Assembly: GCF_004362395.1 (NCBI RefSeq)
Contig: NZ_SNWE01000007.1
Location: 119,066-183,065, forward strand
Direction: 5' to 3'
Source of the DNA: Salegentibacter sp. 24
GTDB lineage: Bacteria > Bacteroidota > Bacteroidia > Flavobacteriales > Flavobacteriaceae
DNA: 64,000 bases
Numbering within the stretch: position 1 is the first letter of the stretch; every line of letters begins with the position of its first letter. Both the position numbers and the translations under genes were made by a program. Below, piece by piece: positions 37,449 to 46,381 of the stretch. A model generated the notes under the pieces. The model saw only the letters and a program-made list of their open reading frames with translations. It had not been told where the DNA came from and searched no databases.

Positions 37449-39038
37449 CTAAAATTCTGAGGTAAAATGAAACTTGATCGAACGATATTTCTCCTGGGTC
37501 ATTTGCAGGGAAAATTGGGAATCCGCCAAAAATACTAATTGGCCTTTTTTATCGGTGGCCAAAAATTTTGCTTTTAATCTTTTAAAATCCTTGAATTCTT
37601 CGCTTTTTTCATCCTCGGGTTCTACCCAGGTAGCTTTGTATACGTTCAGGTTTTCATAAGTACATTTAGCCCCGTACTCGTGTTCCAGCCTGTATTGGAT
37701 AACCTCAAACTGAAGCGCTCCCACGGTTCCTATAATTTTTCTTCCGTTTAATTCCAGGGTGAAAAGTTGTGCCACCCCTTCATCCATCAACTGGTCAACT
37801 CCTTTTGCAAGTTGTTTGGATTTCATGGGATCGGCGTTGTTGATATACCGGAAATGTTCGGGTGAGAAACTAGGAATCCCACGGTAATTTAAATTTTCTC
37901 CTTCGGTAAGGGTATCACCGATTTTAAAATTCCCTGTATCGTGTAATCCGACAATATCCCCCGGATAAGATACATCCACAATCTCCTTCTTTTCAGCAAA
38001 AAAGGCATTCGGACTCGAAAATTTAAGGTTTTTATTATGCCGTACGTGCAAGTACGCTTTATTGCGCTCAAATTTTCCCGAAACAATCTTTATAAATGCT
38101 AACCTGTCGCGATGTTTTGGATCCATATTGGCGTGGATTTTAAAAACAAATCCGGTGAATTTATCCTCCTCAGGCTTTACAAGACGCTCTTCACTCTGCT
38201 TAGGTCGGGGAGTAGGTGCAATGGTAATAAAACAGTCCAATAACTCCCGAACTCCAAAGTTATTTAAAGCAGAACCAAAAAATACGGGCTGTAAGCGGCC
38301 TTCCAGGTAAGCTTCCTTATCAAACTCCGGGTAAACACCCTGGGCAAGCTCCAGTTCTTCCCTTAAATTATCAGCAGCTTTACTGCCGATTAGCTCGTCT
38401 AATTCTTTAGAAGTAAGGTCAGAAATTTCAATTGTATCTTCGATATCCTTTTTAGGATCGCCGGTAAATAGGTTGACATTCTTTTCCCAAATATTATATA
38501 TCCCCTTAAAATCATAACCCATTCCAATTGGGTAGCTCAAAGGGGTGACGGTAAGATTTAGTTTTTGTTCAATTTCATCGAGTAATTCAAAGGCATCTTT
38601 TCCCTCCCGGTCCATTTTATTGATAAAAACGATCATAGGGATGTTTCGCATTCTACACACCTCTACGAGTTTCTCGGTTTGTTCCTCCACACCTTTGGCA
38701 ACATCAATTACCACAATAACGCTATCTACAGCCGTTAAGGTCCTAAAGGTGTCCTCAGCAAAATCCTTGTGCCCCGGAGTATCCAGGATATTGATCTTAA
38801 TATCTCTATATTCAAAGGCTAAAACAGAAGTGGCTACAGAAATTCCCCTTTGGCGCTCTATCTCCATAAAATCACTGGTCGCGCCTTTTTTGATCTTGTT
38901 GGATTTTACCGCTCCGGCTTCCTGGATAGCGCCACCAAAAAGCAGCAATTTCTCAGTAAGTGTGGTTTTACCCGCATCGGGGTGGGAGATAATCCCAAAA
39001 GTCCTTCTTCGTTTTAGTTCTTTTTGAAAACTCTTCAT
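37449..39038 (-). CDS. prfC: Peptide chain release factor 3
   Basis: 529 residues, standard RF3 length. GTPase motifs: FGIISHPDAGKTTLTEKLL (about 14-32), RGISVATSV switch I, DTPGHKDFAEDTFRTL (about 84-99) and FINKMDREGKD (about 137-147). Domain II/III follow, including KIHANMDPKHRDRLAFIKIVSGKF and ELNGRKIIGTVGALQFEVIQYRLEHEYG. RF3 removes RF1/RF2 after peptide release. Promoter sits about 107 bp upstream. Confidence 0.96.
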   Translation of the reverse strand: MKSFQKELKRRRTFGIISHPDAGKTTLTEKLLLFGGAIQEAGAVKSNKIKKGATSDFMEIERQRGISVATSVLAFEYRDIKINILDTPGHKDFAEDTFRTLTAVDSVIVVIDVAKGVEEQTEKLVEVCRMRNIPMIVFINKMDREGKDAFELLDEIEQKLNLTVTPLSYPIGMGYDFKGIYNIWEKNVNLFTGDPKKDIEDTIEISDLTSKELDELIGSKAADNLREELELAQGVYPEFDKEAYLEGRLQPVFFGSALNNFGVRELLDCFITIAPTPRPKQSEERLVKPEEDKFTGFVFKIHANMDPKHRDRLAFIKIVSGKFERNKAYLHVRHNKNLKFSSPNAFFAEKKEIVDVSYPGDIVGLHDTGNFKIGDTLTEGENLNYRGIPSFSPEHFRYINNADPMKSKQLAKGVDQLMDEGVAQLFTLELNGRKIIGTVGALQFEVIQYRLEHEYGAKCTYENLNVYKATWVEPEDEKSEEFKDFKRLKAKFLATDKKGQLVFLADSQFSLQMTQEKYRSIKFHFTSEF

Positions 39039-39143
39039 CTATAAAAATATTAGGATGGTCTTCGTCTGCTTCACCGAGTAGGTAACGAAATACCATTTTG
39101 ATAAATTCCTTTTACCAGCTTTAAACCGGATAATTTGGAGCTG

Positions 39144-39151
39144 CAAAAGTA
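39144..39151 (-). promoter_or_regulatory. -7 element of the prfC promoter
   Basis: TACTTTTG on the minus strand matches TAnnTTTG. The remaining 39039-39310 stretch shows no gene. Confidence 0.5.
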
Positions 39152-39310
39152 CTATTATTTTGAGGAAAATTAAGGATAATTTAAAAGCTCCTTATGATGG
39201 GGTATTTAAGCGATCCATTGACCTAAGCCGAAGAAATAGCTCAGAATTGATTAAATTTTAAAAAATAAATATAATGATGGCTTTTGGGTATAAATTTAGG
39301 AAATGTGGAC

Positions 39311-39342
39311 TTGTAAAACCCGTGCTTCATTTCGTACATTTG
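39311..39342 (+). promoter_or_regulatory. Promoter of the idi-queD-bcp operon
   Basis: TTG at 39311-39313, 21 nt, and TACATTTG at 39335-39342 fit the consensus. The predicted start leaves a leader of about 10 nt before the idi ATG. Confidence 0.6.
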
Positions 39343-39358
39343 GCATTCAAAGAAAAAA

Positions 39359-39877
39359 ATGGGAACAGACAAGGTAATATTAGTAAACGAAAAGGACGAG
39401 CAAATTGGCTTGATGGAGAAAATAGAAGCTCACGAAAAGGCCTTGTTGCACCGGGCATTTTCGGTATTTGTCTTTAATGAAAATGGGGAGTTAATGATCC
39501 AGCAGCGTGCCCACGAAAAATACCATTCCCCAGGACTGTGGACCAACACTTGTTGTAGCCACCAGCGGGAAGGGGAAAGCAATGTCGAGGCCGGAAAAAG
39601 AAGGTTGCAGGAAGAAATGGGCTTTAGTACAACGCTAGAAGAAATTATGTCCTTTATTTACAAAGCACCTTTTGATAATGGACTTACTGAGCACGAGTTC
39701 GATTATATCCTTATTGGTAACTATAGCGATGATCCCAGGCCCAATCCGGATGAAGTGGCTAACTGGAAGTGGATGAGCCTGGATGCGATCAAGTCCGATA
39801 TGGAAGTTAATCCGGGTGTATATACCGAATGGTTCAAGATTATTTTCGATAAATATTATACAAGTATTCAAAAATGA
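39359..39877 (+). CDS. idi: Isopentenyl-diphosphate delta-isomerase, type I
   Basis: 172 residues of the Nudix-fold type I isomerase. Key parts: HRAFSVFVFNENGELMIQQRAHEKYHSPGLWTNTCCSH with the catalytic Cys in TNTCCSH and metal-binding His residues, then AGKRRLQEEMGF (Nudix-like helix) and FDNGLTEHEFDYILIG with the catalytic Glu of EHE. It interconverts IPP and DMAPP for isoprenoid and menaquinone synthesis. Its stop overlaps the next start by four bases (ATGA), so translation is coupled. Confidence 0.94.
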   Translation: MGTDKVILVNEKDEQIGLMEKIEAHEKALLHRAFSVFVFNENGELMIQQRAHEKYHSPGLWTNTCCSHQREGESNVEAGKRRLQEEMGFSTTLEEIMSFIYKAPFDNGLTEHEFDYILIGNYSDDPRPNPDEVANWKWMSLDAIKSDMEVNPGVYTEWFKIIFDKYYTSIQK

Positions 39878-40284
39878 GGTTAAGCGTACATAGAAAGGCT
39901 CATTTCAACGCGGCACACCGTCTGTACCGTAAGGATTGGAGCGATGAAAAGAACTTCGAGGTATTTGGAAAATGCAGCAATCCTCATTTTCACGGCCATA
40001 ATTATGACCTTATTGTTAAGGTTACCGGCGAAATAGATCCTGAAACAGGTTTTGTGATGGATTTAAAACGCCTAAAAGACCTTATTTATGAAGAGGTGGA
40101 AGTACCTTTTGATCATAAAAATTTAAACGAAGAGGTGGCTCCTTTTAACGAACTTAATCCTACTGCAGAAAATATAGCGGTGGTCATCTGGAACAAAGTC
40201 AGGGAAAAATTAAAACCAGAACTCGATTTGGAGATCACCTTGTATGAAACCCCCCGAAATTACGTAACCTACAAAGGAGAATAA
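39874..40284 (+). CDS. queD: 6-pyruvoyl-tetrahydropterin / 6-carboxy-tetrahydropterin synthase family
   Basis: 136 residues, T-fold. Zinc ligands: HFNAAHRL (first His), then HFHGHNYDLIVKV (His pair). Catalytic Cys lies in VFGKCSNPHFHGHNY; FDHKNLN and PTAENIAVVIWNKV complete the family pattern, and Glu in LYETPRNYVTYKGE binds the pterin. With CSNPHF it could be QueD of queuosine synthesis or a PTPS; no other queuosine gene is nearby, so queD is the best but not certain name. The stop is directly followed by the bcp ATG. Confidence 0.85.
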   Translation: MRLSVHRKAHFNAAHRLYRKDWSDEKNFEVFGKCSNPHFHGHNYDLIVKVTGEIDPETGFVMDLKRLKDLIYEEVEVPFDHKNLNEEVAPFNELNPTAENIAVVIWNKVREKLKPELDLEITLYETPRNYVTYKGE

Positions 40285-40743
40285 ATGGCACTTAAGATTG
40301 GAGATTCATTACCGCGATTAACGCTAAAGGACCAGGATGGGGAGAATTATCATTTTTCTCGGGTAGCCGATAAGGCTCTTGTGGTGTTTTTCTACCCAAA
40401 AGATTTTACCCCCGGTTGTACCAAGGAGGCCTGCAGTTTCCGGGATCACTATGAAGAATTTCAGGATTTAGGGGCAGAGGTAATTGGGATTAGTACGGAT
40501 AATGAAAATTCACACAAAAAGTTCGCGGCTAAACATAAGCTTCCCTTTGTACTGCTTTCCGATAAAGAAAAACGAGCTCGTAAGGCTTTTGGGGTAAAAC
40601 CAGGTTTACTCGGCCTACTCCCTGGAAGGGAAACTTTTGTATTTGATAAGGATAAAAAACTGATTCATAAATTCAATAGTATGGGTGCTTCACAGCACAT
40701 TCCCGAGGCACTAAATTCCCTTAAAAAAATCCAGGAAAAATAA
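40285..40743 (+). CDS. bcp: Thioredoxin-dependent thiol peroxidase (Bcp/PrxQ)
   Basis: 152 residues of the PrxQ type. Peroxidatic and resolving cysteines are both in FTPGCTKEACSFRD, spaced four residues apart as in E. coli Bcp (atypical two-Cys). KALVVFFYPKDFTPGC and GISTDNENSHKKF are family blocks. It reduces hydroperoxides with thioredoxin. Third gene of the operon with idi and queD. Confidence 0.93.
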   Translation: MALKIGDSLPRLTLKDQDGENYHFSRVADKALVVFFYPKDFTPGCTKEACSFRDHYEEFQDLGAEVIGISTDNENSHKKFAAKHKLPFVLLSDKEKRARKAFGVKPGLLGLLPGRETFVFDKDKKLIHKFNSMGASQHIPEALNSLKKIQEK

Positions 40744-40807
40744 TTTCCAGGCTCGGGGTTATTTGTATGGAAAAATACTTTAAATTCGCAGCCGAAATTT
40801 AAGTGAT

Positions 40808-41071
40808 ATGGCAAGTAAGAGATTATTAAAAAGAGATGTGAATTACGTAATGGGAGACATTATTGATGCAGCATACATACATCAAATGGCTAACCCTGAG
40901 GACGCATCTAAAACCGAGGCGATTGTAGATGAAGCCATTGCAGAATTTGATGAATTGATCACCAAGATCAACCAAAAGGATGTAGAAAATAAAAAGCAAC
41001 ATTTTAAGGCGATAGAAAAAGAGTTGGAAGCAAAAGCGGAAGCTCTGATCGTGAAGATAAACGCTTTGTAG
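40808..41071 (+). CDS. Conserved small alpha-helical protein, unknown function
   Basis: 87 residues, entirely helix-prone, with charged heptad-like C-terminus (IAEFDELITKINQKDVENKKQHFKAIEKELEAKAEALIVKI). The start MASKRLLKRDVNYVMGDIIDAAYIHQMANP is reminiscent of a protein widespread in Bacteroidetes, for which I know no function. No membrane segment or signal peptide. Eight bases before the tRNA-Thr, likely in the same transcript. Confidence 0.7.
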   Translation: MASKRLLKRDVNYVMGDIIDAAYIHQMANPEDASKTEAIVDEAIAEFDELITKINQKDVENKKQHFKAIEKELEAKAEALIVKINAL

Positions 41072-41078
41072 ATTACTG

Positions 41079-41152
41079 GCCGATGTAGCTCAGCTGGCTA
41101 GAGCAGCTGATTTGTAATCAGCAGGTCGTGGGTTCGAGTCCCTCCATCGGCT
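41079..41152 (+). tRNA. tRNA-Thr (anticodon TGT), second copy
   Basis: Identical over all 74 nt to the copy at 12110, including the bases CT just after the discriminator. Acceptor GCCGATG/CATCGGC, anticodon loop TTTGTAA. No integrase lies next to it. Confidence 0.97.
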
Positions 41153-41163
41153 CTTCTTATCAG

Positions 41164-41190
41164 CCTCTCATTTTTTGGGAGGTTCTTTAT
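41164..41190 (+). terminator. Terminator after the second tRNA-Thr
   Basis: CCTCTC pairs with GGGAGG across ATTTTTT, followed by a TTCTTTATTTT tract. Confidence 0.65.
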
Positions 41191-41225
41191 TTTAAAACAG
41201 GCTGTTTGTTTATTATTATACCTGA

Positions 41226-42728
41226 TTAATGCAGCACCTTGAGGCCTAACTTTTCAGAGGAATTTGCCTGTACTTTTTTAAACTCGCTTTCATTTTCCTG
41301 GATTTTCCTGTTCCAGAAAGGGATCATTTTGGATAGTTTTTGTTGCCAGTTTGCCGTTTTTACCATTTCCGGAAACGCCGTTTGAATTACTTCAAGCATT
41401 ATAGAAACCGCAACTGATGCCCCGGGGGAGGCGCCAAGCAAAGCAGTTATGGATCCATCTTTACTGTGTACCACATCTGTTCCGAATTCCAAAACTCCGC
41501 CTTCTTCTTTATCTTTTTTGATGATCTGAACTCTTTTTCCAGCGACCTTAAGGTCCCAGTCCTGTGCTTTGGCATCTTTAATAAATTTCCTTAAATCATC
41601 CATTCTATCGCTATGGTCCATGGTAACCTGCTGCATAAGATATTTAGTAAGGGGTAAGTTGTGCCAAAAAACTCCCCACATCGAAGGGATGTTATCCTTG
41701 TTTATGCTAAGGGGAAGATCCATCACAGAGCCTTCTTTTAAAAATTTGGTGGTGAAGCCGGCAAAAGGCCCAAAAAGTAATTCTTTCTTGCCATTTATAA
41801 AGCGTGTATCCAGATGAGGCGTCGACATAGGCGGTGCATCAGGCCCGGCTTTGCTATATACTTTGCCCATATGCTTTGCGATGACATCCCGGTTATTACA
41901 AACTAACCACTGGCCATCCACTGGAAAACCGCCATAGCCGTCTTTTTCTTCAATCTCTACTTTCTGGAGTAAGGGTAAAGCTCCCCCGCCAGCCCCGATA
42001 AAGACGTGCTGAGCATCGTAGTAGGTCACTTTTCCTGTGTCGAGATCTTGAGCTTCTACTGTCCATTCCAGGCTTTGGTCGGGATCCACATCCAGCACAT
42101 CTGTATCTCGCAAAACCGGTACATCAAATTGGTCCTCCAGAATTTTAAAATAGTGTTTGGTGAGATCTTCAAAATTAACCTCGGTTCCTATTTCCATCCT
42201 GGTAGCCGCCATTTCAATGTCCTCTTTTCCCCTCGCAATTAATGGGAACCACTGCTTTAGTTTGGAATGCTCTTCGGTGTACTGCATTTTTTCAAACATG
42301 GAGGTTTGAGTAAGGGCTTTAAAACGCTTCCGTAGAAAGTTGATATTTTCCTTCCCGGTTACCCAGCTATGATGTGGAACAGAATGGATAAAGCGTTCAG
42401 GATCTTTTATGAGTTTTTGGTCTACCAGATAAGCCCAGAATTGTTTGCTGGTTTCAAACTGACTAAAAATCTTTATGGCTTTGCTGATATCGATGCTGCC
42501 ATCAGGCCTTTCAGGTGTGTAATTAAGTTCACATAAAGCCGAATGACCAGTTCCAGCATTGTTCCAGGCACCGGAACTTTCTTTGGCTACTGAACTGAGT
42601 TTTTCAAATATGATTATTTTAAGTTTAGGGTCTACTAATTTCAGCATTAATGCAAGGGTAGCGCTCATAATACCACCCCCCACACAAATTAAATCATACT
42701 TATTTTCCTTGGCTACGCTTTGATTCAT
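41226..42728 (-). CDS. mqo: Malate:quinone oxidoreductase
   Basis: 500 residues from the ATG at 42728. The FAD-binding start is YDLICVGGGIMSATLALML with GxGGG-type dinucleotide loop, followed by SSGAWNNAGTGHSALCELNYTP, a strong Mqo signature, and GASPGASVAVSIMLEV at the C-terminus. The frame is open 13 codons further (to 42767), but a consensus promoter lies inside that stretch, which favours the shorter form. The membrane-associated enzyme oxidises malate to oxaloacetate and feeds menaquinone, replacing or supplementing NAD-dependent malate dehydrogenase. Next gene on the strand is the OFA transporter 94 bp upstream. Confidence 0.94.
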   Translation of the reverse strand: MNQSVAKENKYDLICVGGGIMSATLALMLKLVDPKLKIIIFEKLSSVAKESSGAWNNAGTGHSALCELNYTPERPDGSIDISKAIKIFSQFETSKQFWAYLVDQKLIKDPERFIHSVPHHSWVTGKENINFLRKRFKALTQTSMFEKMQYTEEHSKLKQWFPLIARGKEDIEMAATRMEIGTEVNFEDLTKHYFKILEDQFDVPVLRDTDVLDVDPDQSLEWTVEAQDLDTGKVTYYDAQHVFIGAGGGALPLLQKVEIEEKDGYGGFPVDGQWLVCNNRDVIAKHMGKVYSKAGPDAPPMSTPHLDTRFINGKKELLFGPFAGFTTKFLKEGSVMDLPLSINKDNIPSMWGVFWHNLPLTKYLMQQVTMDHSDRMDDLRKFIKDAKAQDWDLKVAGKRVQIIKKDKEEGGVLEFGTDVVHSKDGSITALLGASPGASVAVSIMLEVIQTAFPEMVKTANWQQKLSKMIPFWNRKIQENESEFKKVQANSSEKLGLKVLH

Positions 42729-42742
42729 ATCCTGGTTTTTCT

Positions 42743-42772
42743 CAAATTTAGAAAAACCCAAACCCAATCCAA
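42743..42772 (-). promoter_or_regulatory. Promoter of mqo
   Basis: Read on the minus strand: TTGG (42769-42772), 18 nt, TAAATTTG (42743-42750). The transcript would begin near 42736, which only permits the ATG at 42728 and gives a very short leader. Confidence 0.6.
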
Positions 42773-42821
42773 GCCAATAAAATATTAAAGCTTGGGAGTT
42801 TTGAATAACCCTGACCTGGGT

Positions 42822-44096
42822 TTAATCGGAAATTGTAGCCTTATGCTGAACTTTTTGATGCTCCGTTCTTACTTTTTGAACACTTCGGTTTAAAAGCAGG
42901 CTAATGATTAGCGCGATTATAATTAATACGGTAAACGCATAAAAAACCGGAATATAACTTCCTGTCCTGGTGTAAATCTGTGAAACCAGGGTTGGGCCAA
43001 TAAGCCCACCCAGGGACCAGGTGGTCAGTAGATAGCCGTGGATAGCACCAAGTTCTTTAGTCCCGAAGAGATCGCCAATAAAGGCCGGTAGATTAGAAAA
43101 TCCGCCTCCATAACAACTTACCACCAGGAAGATAAAGATTTGAAAGATAAACGCACTGGTAATTATGGGCAGGGTGACAAATGCGACCAGCTGAATAATA
43201 AAGAAAATAATAAAAACCTTCGGACGGGAAATATAATCGGAAGCCGCCGCCCAGCCTAACCTGCCACCTCCATTGAAGATTCCCATAATTCCTACCATTG
43301 TTGCAGCGGCCCCTGCTGAAAGCCCTACGATATTTTGAGCCATCGGAGAGGCTACCGAGATCATCATAATCCCTGCGCTGGTGTTGATAAGCATCATCGT
43401 CCAGAGCATCCAGAAATGTTTGGTTTTAACGGCCTCTGAAGAAGTTGCCTGAGACAGGTCTCTTTTTATCTTCCTAGTTCCGGCCTTTACGGCTGCTTCC
43501 ATCCCGGCAGGCATCCATTCTTTTGGTGGTGGGGCAATATAGGATGCGCCCAGCATCATTAATATAAAATAGGAAGCTCCTAAAATATAAAAGGTGTAGC
43601 TGATGCCGATGGATTCTATTAAACTTGCCGCAACGGGTGCGGTTATTAAGGCGCCAGTACCGAAGCCTAACACTGCCATTCCTGTTGCCAGACCCCTTTT
43701 ATCCGGAAACCATTTTACCAGGGTGGAAACCGGCGCTATATAGCCAATTCCCAATCCAAGCCCACTTAATAAGCCATAGGAAAGCAAAAATCCAGTAAGG
43801 GAGTCCATAGAGATAGCAAATCCAGATCCGGCCTGGCCTAAACCGAATAAAACAGCGGCTAGCATAGCTGATTTTCTTGGGCCGCTTCTTTCAACGAACT
43901 TCCCGAACAAAGCTGCTGAACCGCCTCCTAAAACCATCATAATTGTGAATGCCGTTGTTACCGAAGCCATAGACCAGCCTTTGGTTTCCACCAAAGGTTG
44001 AATATACACGCTGTACGCATAGGCAGCACCTATGGAAATATGAATAAAAACTGCGGATGCAGCAATGAGCCATCGATTTTTCTTGGGAGTATTCAT
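42822..44096 (-). CDS. OFA-family MFS transporter (oxalate/formate antiporter-like)
   Basis: 424 residues with 12 predicted helices. Family marks: SIGAAYAYSVYIQPLVETKGWS in helix 1, LLSYGLLSGLGLGIGYIAPVSTLVKWFPDKRGLATGMAV around helices 4-5, and a large loop ending GGFSNLPAFIGDLFGTKELGAIHGYLLTTWSLGG in the second half. Members exchange small carboxylates such as oxalate/formate, but many are of unknown substrate. Neighbourhood with mqo may hint at a dicarboxylate, which is only a guess. Confidence 0.85.
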   Translation of the reverse strand: MNTPKKNRWLIAASAVFIHISIGAAYAYSVYIQPLVETKGWSMASVTTAFTIMMVLGGGSAALFGKFVERSGPRKSAMLAAVLFGLGQAGSGFAISMDSLTGFLLSYGLLSGLGLGIGYIAPVSTLVKWFPDKRGLATGMAVLGFGTGALITAPVAASLIESIGISYTFYILGASYFILMMLGASYIAPPPKEWMPAGMEAAVKAGTRKIKRDLSQATSSEAVKTKHFWMLWTMMLINTSAGIMMISVASPMAQNIVGLSAGAAATMVGIMGIFNGGGRLGWAAASDYISRPKVFIIFFIIQLVAFVTLPIITSAFIFQIFIFLVVSCYGGGFSNLPAFIGDLFGTKELGAIHGYLLTTWSLGGLIGPTLVSQIYTRTGSYIPVFYAFTVLIIIALIISLLLNRSVQKVRTEHQKVQHKATISD

Positions 44097-44212
44097 TTAT
44101 CAGGAATTTTGCAATTTTATGTTACTACTTGCTTTAAAACGATAACAAGTATAAGTTTTTATTGGGAAAATATAAGTTAAAAGCTTTCTTTAATAAGAAA
44201 GAGATAATAAAA

Positions 44213-44240
44213 AAGCCTGAAATTTTTAAATTTCAGGCTT
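44213..44240. terminator. Hairpin between the OFA and DUF4369 genes
   Basis: AAGCCTGAAATTT pairs perfectly with AAATTTCAGGCTT. A-rich on one side; on the minus strand it would end the DUF4369 gene transcript. Confidence 0.7.
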
Positions 44241-44266
44241 AGGGATTAATAGGATTATGAAAGGGA

Positions 44267-45025
44267 TCAACTTACTTTCTCCTTATCTTTTGTTTCTTCT
44301 GGTTGAATATTCTCTATGGCTTCTTCCTCTGCTTTTCGCTCTTTTAAAAAATCTTTTAATTGCTCCCCGTACAAGGATTTTTTTACCTTGGGCTCTAGGG
44401 AATTATAGATAGTATCCAAGTACTTGATGTTGGCATCAAAAACTTCAGAAAGAGCTAAATATGGTGCGAGTTCCAAATCCTTATTGTTAATAGCGAAATT
44501 GACGGTATAAAGATATTTTCTTTTCAGCAGGTTCTCATATTGCTTATTTATTTCTAATAACTTTTCTTCATTTTCTTCTTGTTGGGCTTCAAAATTTTGT
44601 TGGATAAGTTCCAGGTTCTTCTCATTGAAACGTTTCATCATTTTTCGATACTCCTCCAGTTTTTCCTGGTTTTTGGCCCCGGTTATTTCCACATCGGTTC
44701 CAAATTTTTCCAAAGAGGTTTTGATGTTTACTTCCCCTTTTTCTGCAAAGAAATCTATCCGGTCGTCATACTGCGAATTGTCGACTTTTTTTAGATAGAG
44801 ATACATCAGCTGCGGACTTTCAATGGTGGTCTCCAGCATTATATTTTCGTTACCATCAACCTTTACTGAATCCAGGTCTACTAAAAGTGTATCTTCTATC
44901 TTTTGAAGATAAACGGTACCTTTTTTAAGGCCTTCAATCGTGGCATTTACAACCAGGTTGCTTTCTTTATTGTTACAAGAACTAAAGGCGATAAGAGCCA
45001 GTAAAAGAATGCTTATTTTTTTCAT
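44267..45025 (-). CDS. DUF4369-domain lipoprotein
   Basis: 252 residues. Lipobox LIAFSSC at about 12-18 (signal peptide MKKISILLLALIAFSSC). Residues 25-125 match DUF4369 (NATIEGLKKGTVYLQKIEDTLLVDLDSVKV, LMYLYLKKVDN, IDFFAEKGEVNI), a beta domain often found before thioredoxin domains in Bacteroidetes. Here the C-terminal half is instead a Glu/Lys-rich coiled region (KMMKRFNEKNLELIQQNFEA) with no thioredoxin motif. Likely periplasm-facing or surface lipoprotein. Function unknown. Confidence 0.82.
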   Translation of the reverse strand: MKKISILLLALIAFSSCNNKESNLVVNATIEGLKKGTVYLQKIEDTLLVDLDSVKVDGNENIMLETTIESPQLMYLYLKKVDNSQYDDRIDFFAEKGEVNIKTSLEKFGTDVEITGAKNQEKLEEYRKMMKRFNEKNLELIQQNFEAQQEENEEKLLEINKQYENLLKRKYLYTVNFAINNKDLELAPYLALSEVFDANIKYLDTIYNSLEPKVKKSLYGEQLKDFLKERKAEEEAIENIQPEETKDKEKVS

Positions 45026-45077
45026 TTTTCAGGTTTCTGATTTAGGCGGCAAATATCTTATAATTTTCTATTTTATA

Positions 45078-46343
45078 CTAACTCCCGGTGGCCATTTGCA
45101 TTAAAATAGTGGTAAGGATGGCGCCATAGGTTCCTACTACATAGCCAAAAACTGCAAGTAATACCCCTACAGTGGCCAGAGATGGATGAAAGGCTGCAGC
45201 AACTACCGGCGCTGAGGCGGCGCCACCAACGTTTGCCTGGCTTCCAACAGCCAGGAAAAAGTAGGGCGCTTTAATAATTTTAGCGGTTGCAAAAAGGAAA
45301 ATCACGTGAATAGCCATCCATATAAGTCCAATCCCAATTAAACCCGGGTTGTCGAAAACCATACCCAGGTCCATTTTCATCCCTATTGTCGCTACAAGAA
45401 TGTAGATAAAAATACTTCCCAGTTTGCTGGCTCCAGCGCCTTCGTAAGTTTTGAATTTAGTAAAAGAAAGACCTATTCCAATGGCTGTCGCTATGGTGAT
45501 CATCCAAAAGAAGGAGGAGGAGAAAGAGGAAAGCGCGCTTTTACTATCGTTGAAGACCTCAAAATTTGTAGATAAATATACCGAGATCTCATCTGCTCCC
45601 CAATGAGCAATTCCAACGCTTACAAAAGCCAGGGCAAGCATGATAATAAAGTCCGGTAGTGTAGGATTTCTGGTGACACTATCGGCGTATTTAGATACTT
45701 TATTTTTAAGTTCGGTAATTGCAGAATTATCCGCCTTTAGCCATTTATCAATTTTTTCCGATTTCCCTATTCCCATTAATAACCCGGCCATAAGCAGGTT
45801 GGCCACTACTATATCCACCAGTACCATCCCGCCGTATAATTCCGGGTTGTATTCATATATTTCCAACATGGCTGCCTGATTGGCGCCTCCGCCTATCCAG
45901 CTTCCGGCAATGGTAGAAAGGCCACGCCAAATGGCATCAGGGCCCACCCCGCCTACAGTTTCAGGAGAAATAGCTGAAACTATAATTAATGCCAGGGGCC
46001 CGCCGATAATAATTCCAACTGTACCGGCGAAAAACATGATGAGCGCTTTTGGCCCAAGGTTGAAAATGGCTTTCAGGTCTATGCTTAGGGTCATCAGTAC
46101 CAGGGCAGCGGGTAATAAAAACCTACTGGCCACAAAATAAAGCTGGGAAGTGCTGTCATCGATTAATCCAAGGGAATTAAAGATCGCCGGAAGTAAATAA
46201 CACATCAAAAGTGCAGGTACTATCCCGTAGAATTTTTGCCAAAAACCTTCTTTTTTGGAAGAGGTGTAAAAGACAAAGCCCAGCGCGAGCATTAAAAGTC
46301 CAAAAACTATAGCATCATTGGTGAAAACCGGTGTATCTTCCAT
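45078..46343 (-). CDS. DUF819 (YjcL-like) integral membrane protein
   Basis: 421 residues, about 12 hydrophobic segments. Recognised as DUF819 by the block SRFLLPAALVLMTLSIDLKAIFNLGPKALIMFFAGTVGIIIGGP and by GLSTIAGSWIGGGANQAAM and VGSQANVGGAASAPVVAAAFHPSLATVGVLLAVFGYVVGTYGA. The inverted-repeat architecture with SWIGGGANQAAM / GSQANVGGAASAP suggests a transporter of the sodium/bile acid or glutamate-like folds; substrate unknown. 38 bp downstream of the HAD gene on the same strand. Confidence 0.85.
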   Translation of the reverse strand: MEDTPVFTNDAIVFGLLMLALGFVFYTSSKKEGFWQKFYGIVPALLMCYLLPAIFNSLGLIDDSTSQLYFVASRFLLPAALVLMTLSIDLKAIFNLGPKALIMFFAGTVGIIIGGPLALIIVSAISPETVGGVGPDAIWRGLSTIAGSWIGGGANQAAMLEIYEYNPELYGGMVLVDIVVANLLMAGLLMGIGKSEKIDKWLKADNSAITELKNKVSKYADSVTRNPTLPDFIIMLALAFVSVGIAHWGADEISVYLSTNFEVFNDSKSALSSFSSSFFWMITIATAIGIGLSFTKFKTYEGAGASKLGSIFIYILVATIGMKMDLGMVFDNPGLIGIGLIWMAIHVIFLFATAKIIKAPYFFLAVGSQANVGGAASAPVVAAAFHPSLATVGVLLAVFGYVVGTYGAILTTILMQMATGS

Positions 46344-46381
46344 ATAGAAATATTATAAGCGGCGCCAAAATACAATTTTTC

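Noticed and set aside
39274..39477. Alternative reading frame across the idi start
   Set aside because: It overlaps idi in another frame, has no family features, and the idi promoter lies inside it.
41079..41152. tRNA-Thr as an occupied integration site
   Set aside because: No integrase, no repeated tRNA 3' end downstream, and housekeeping genes on both sides.
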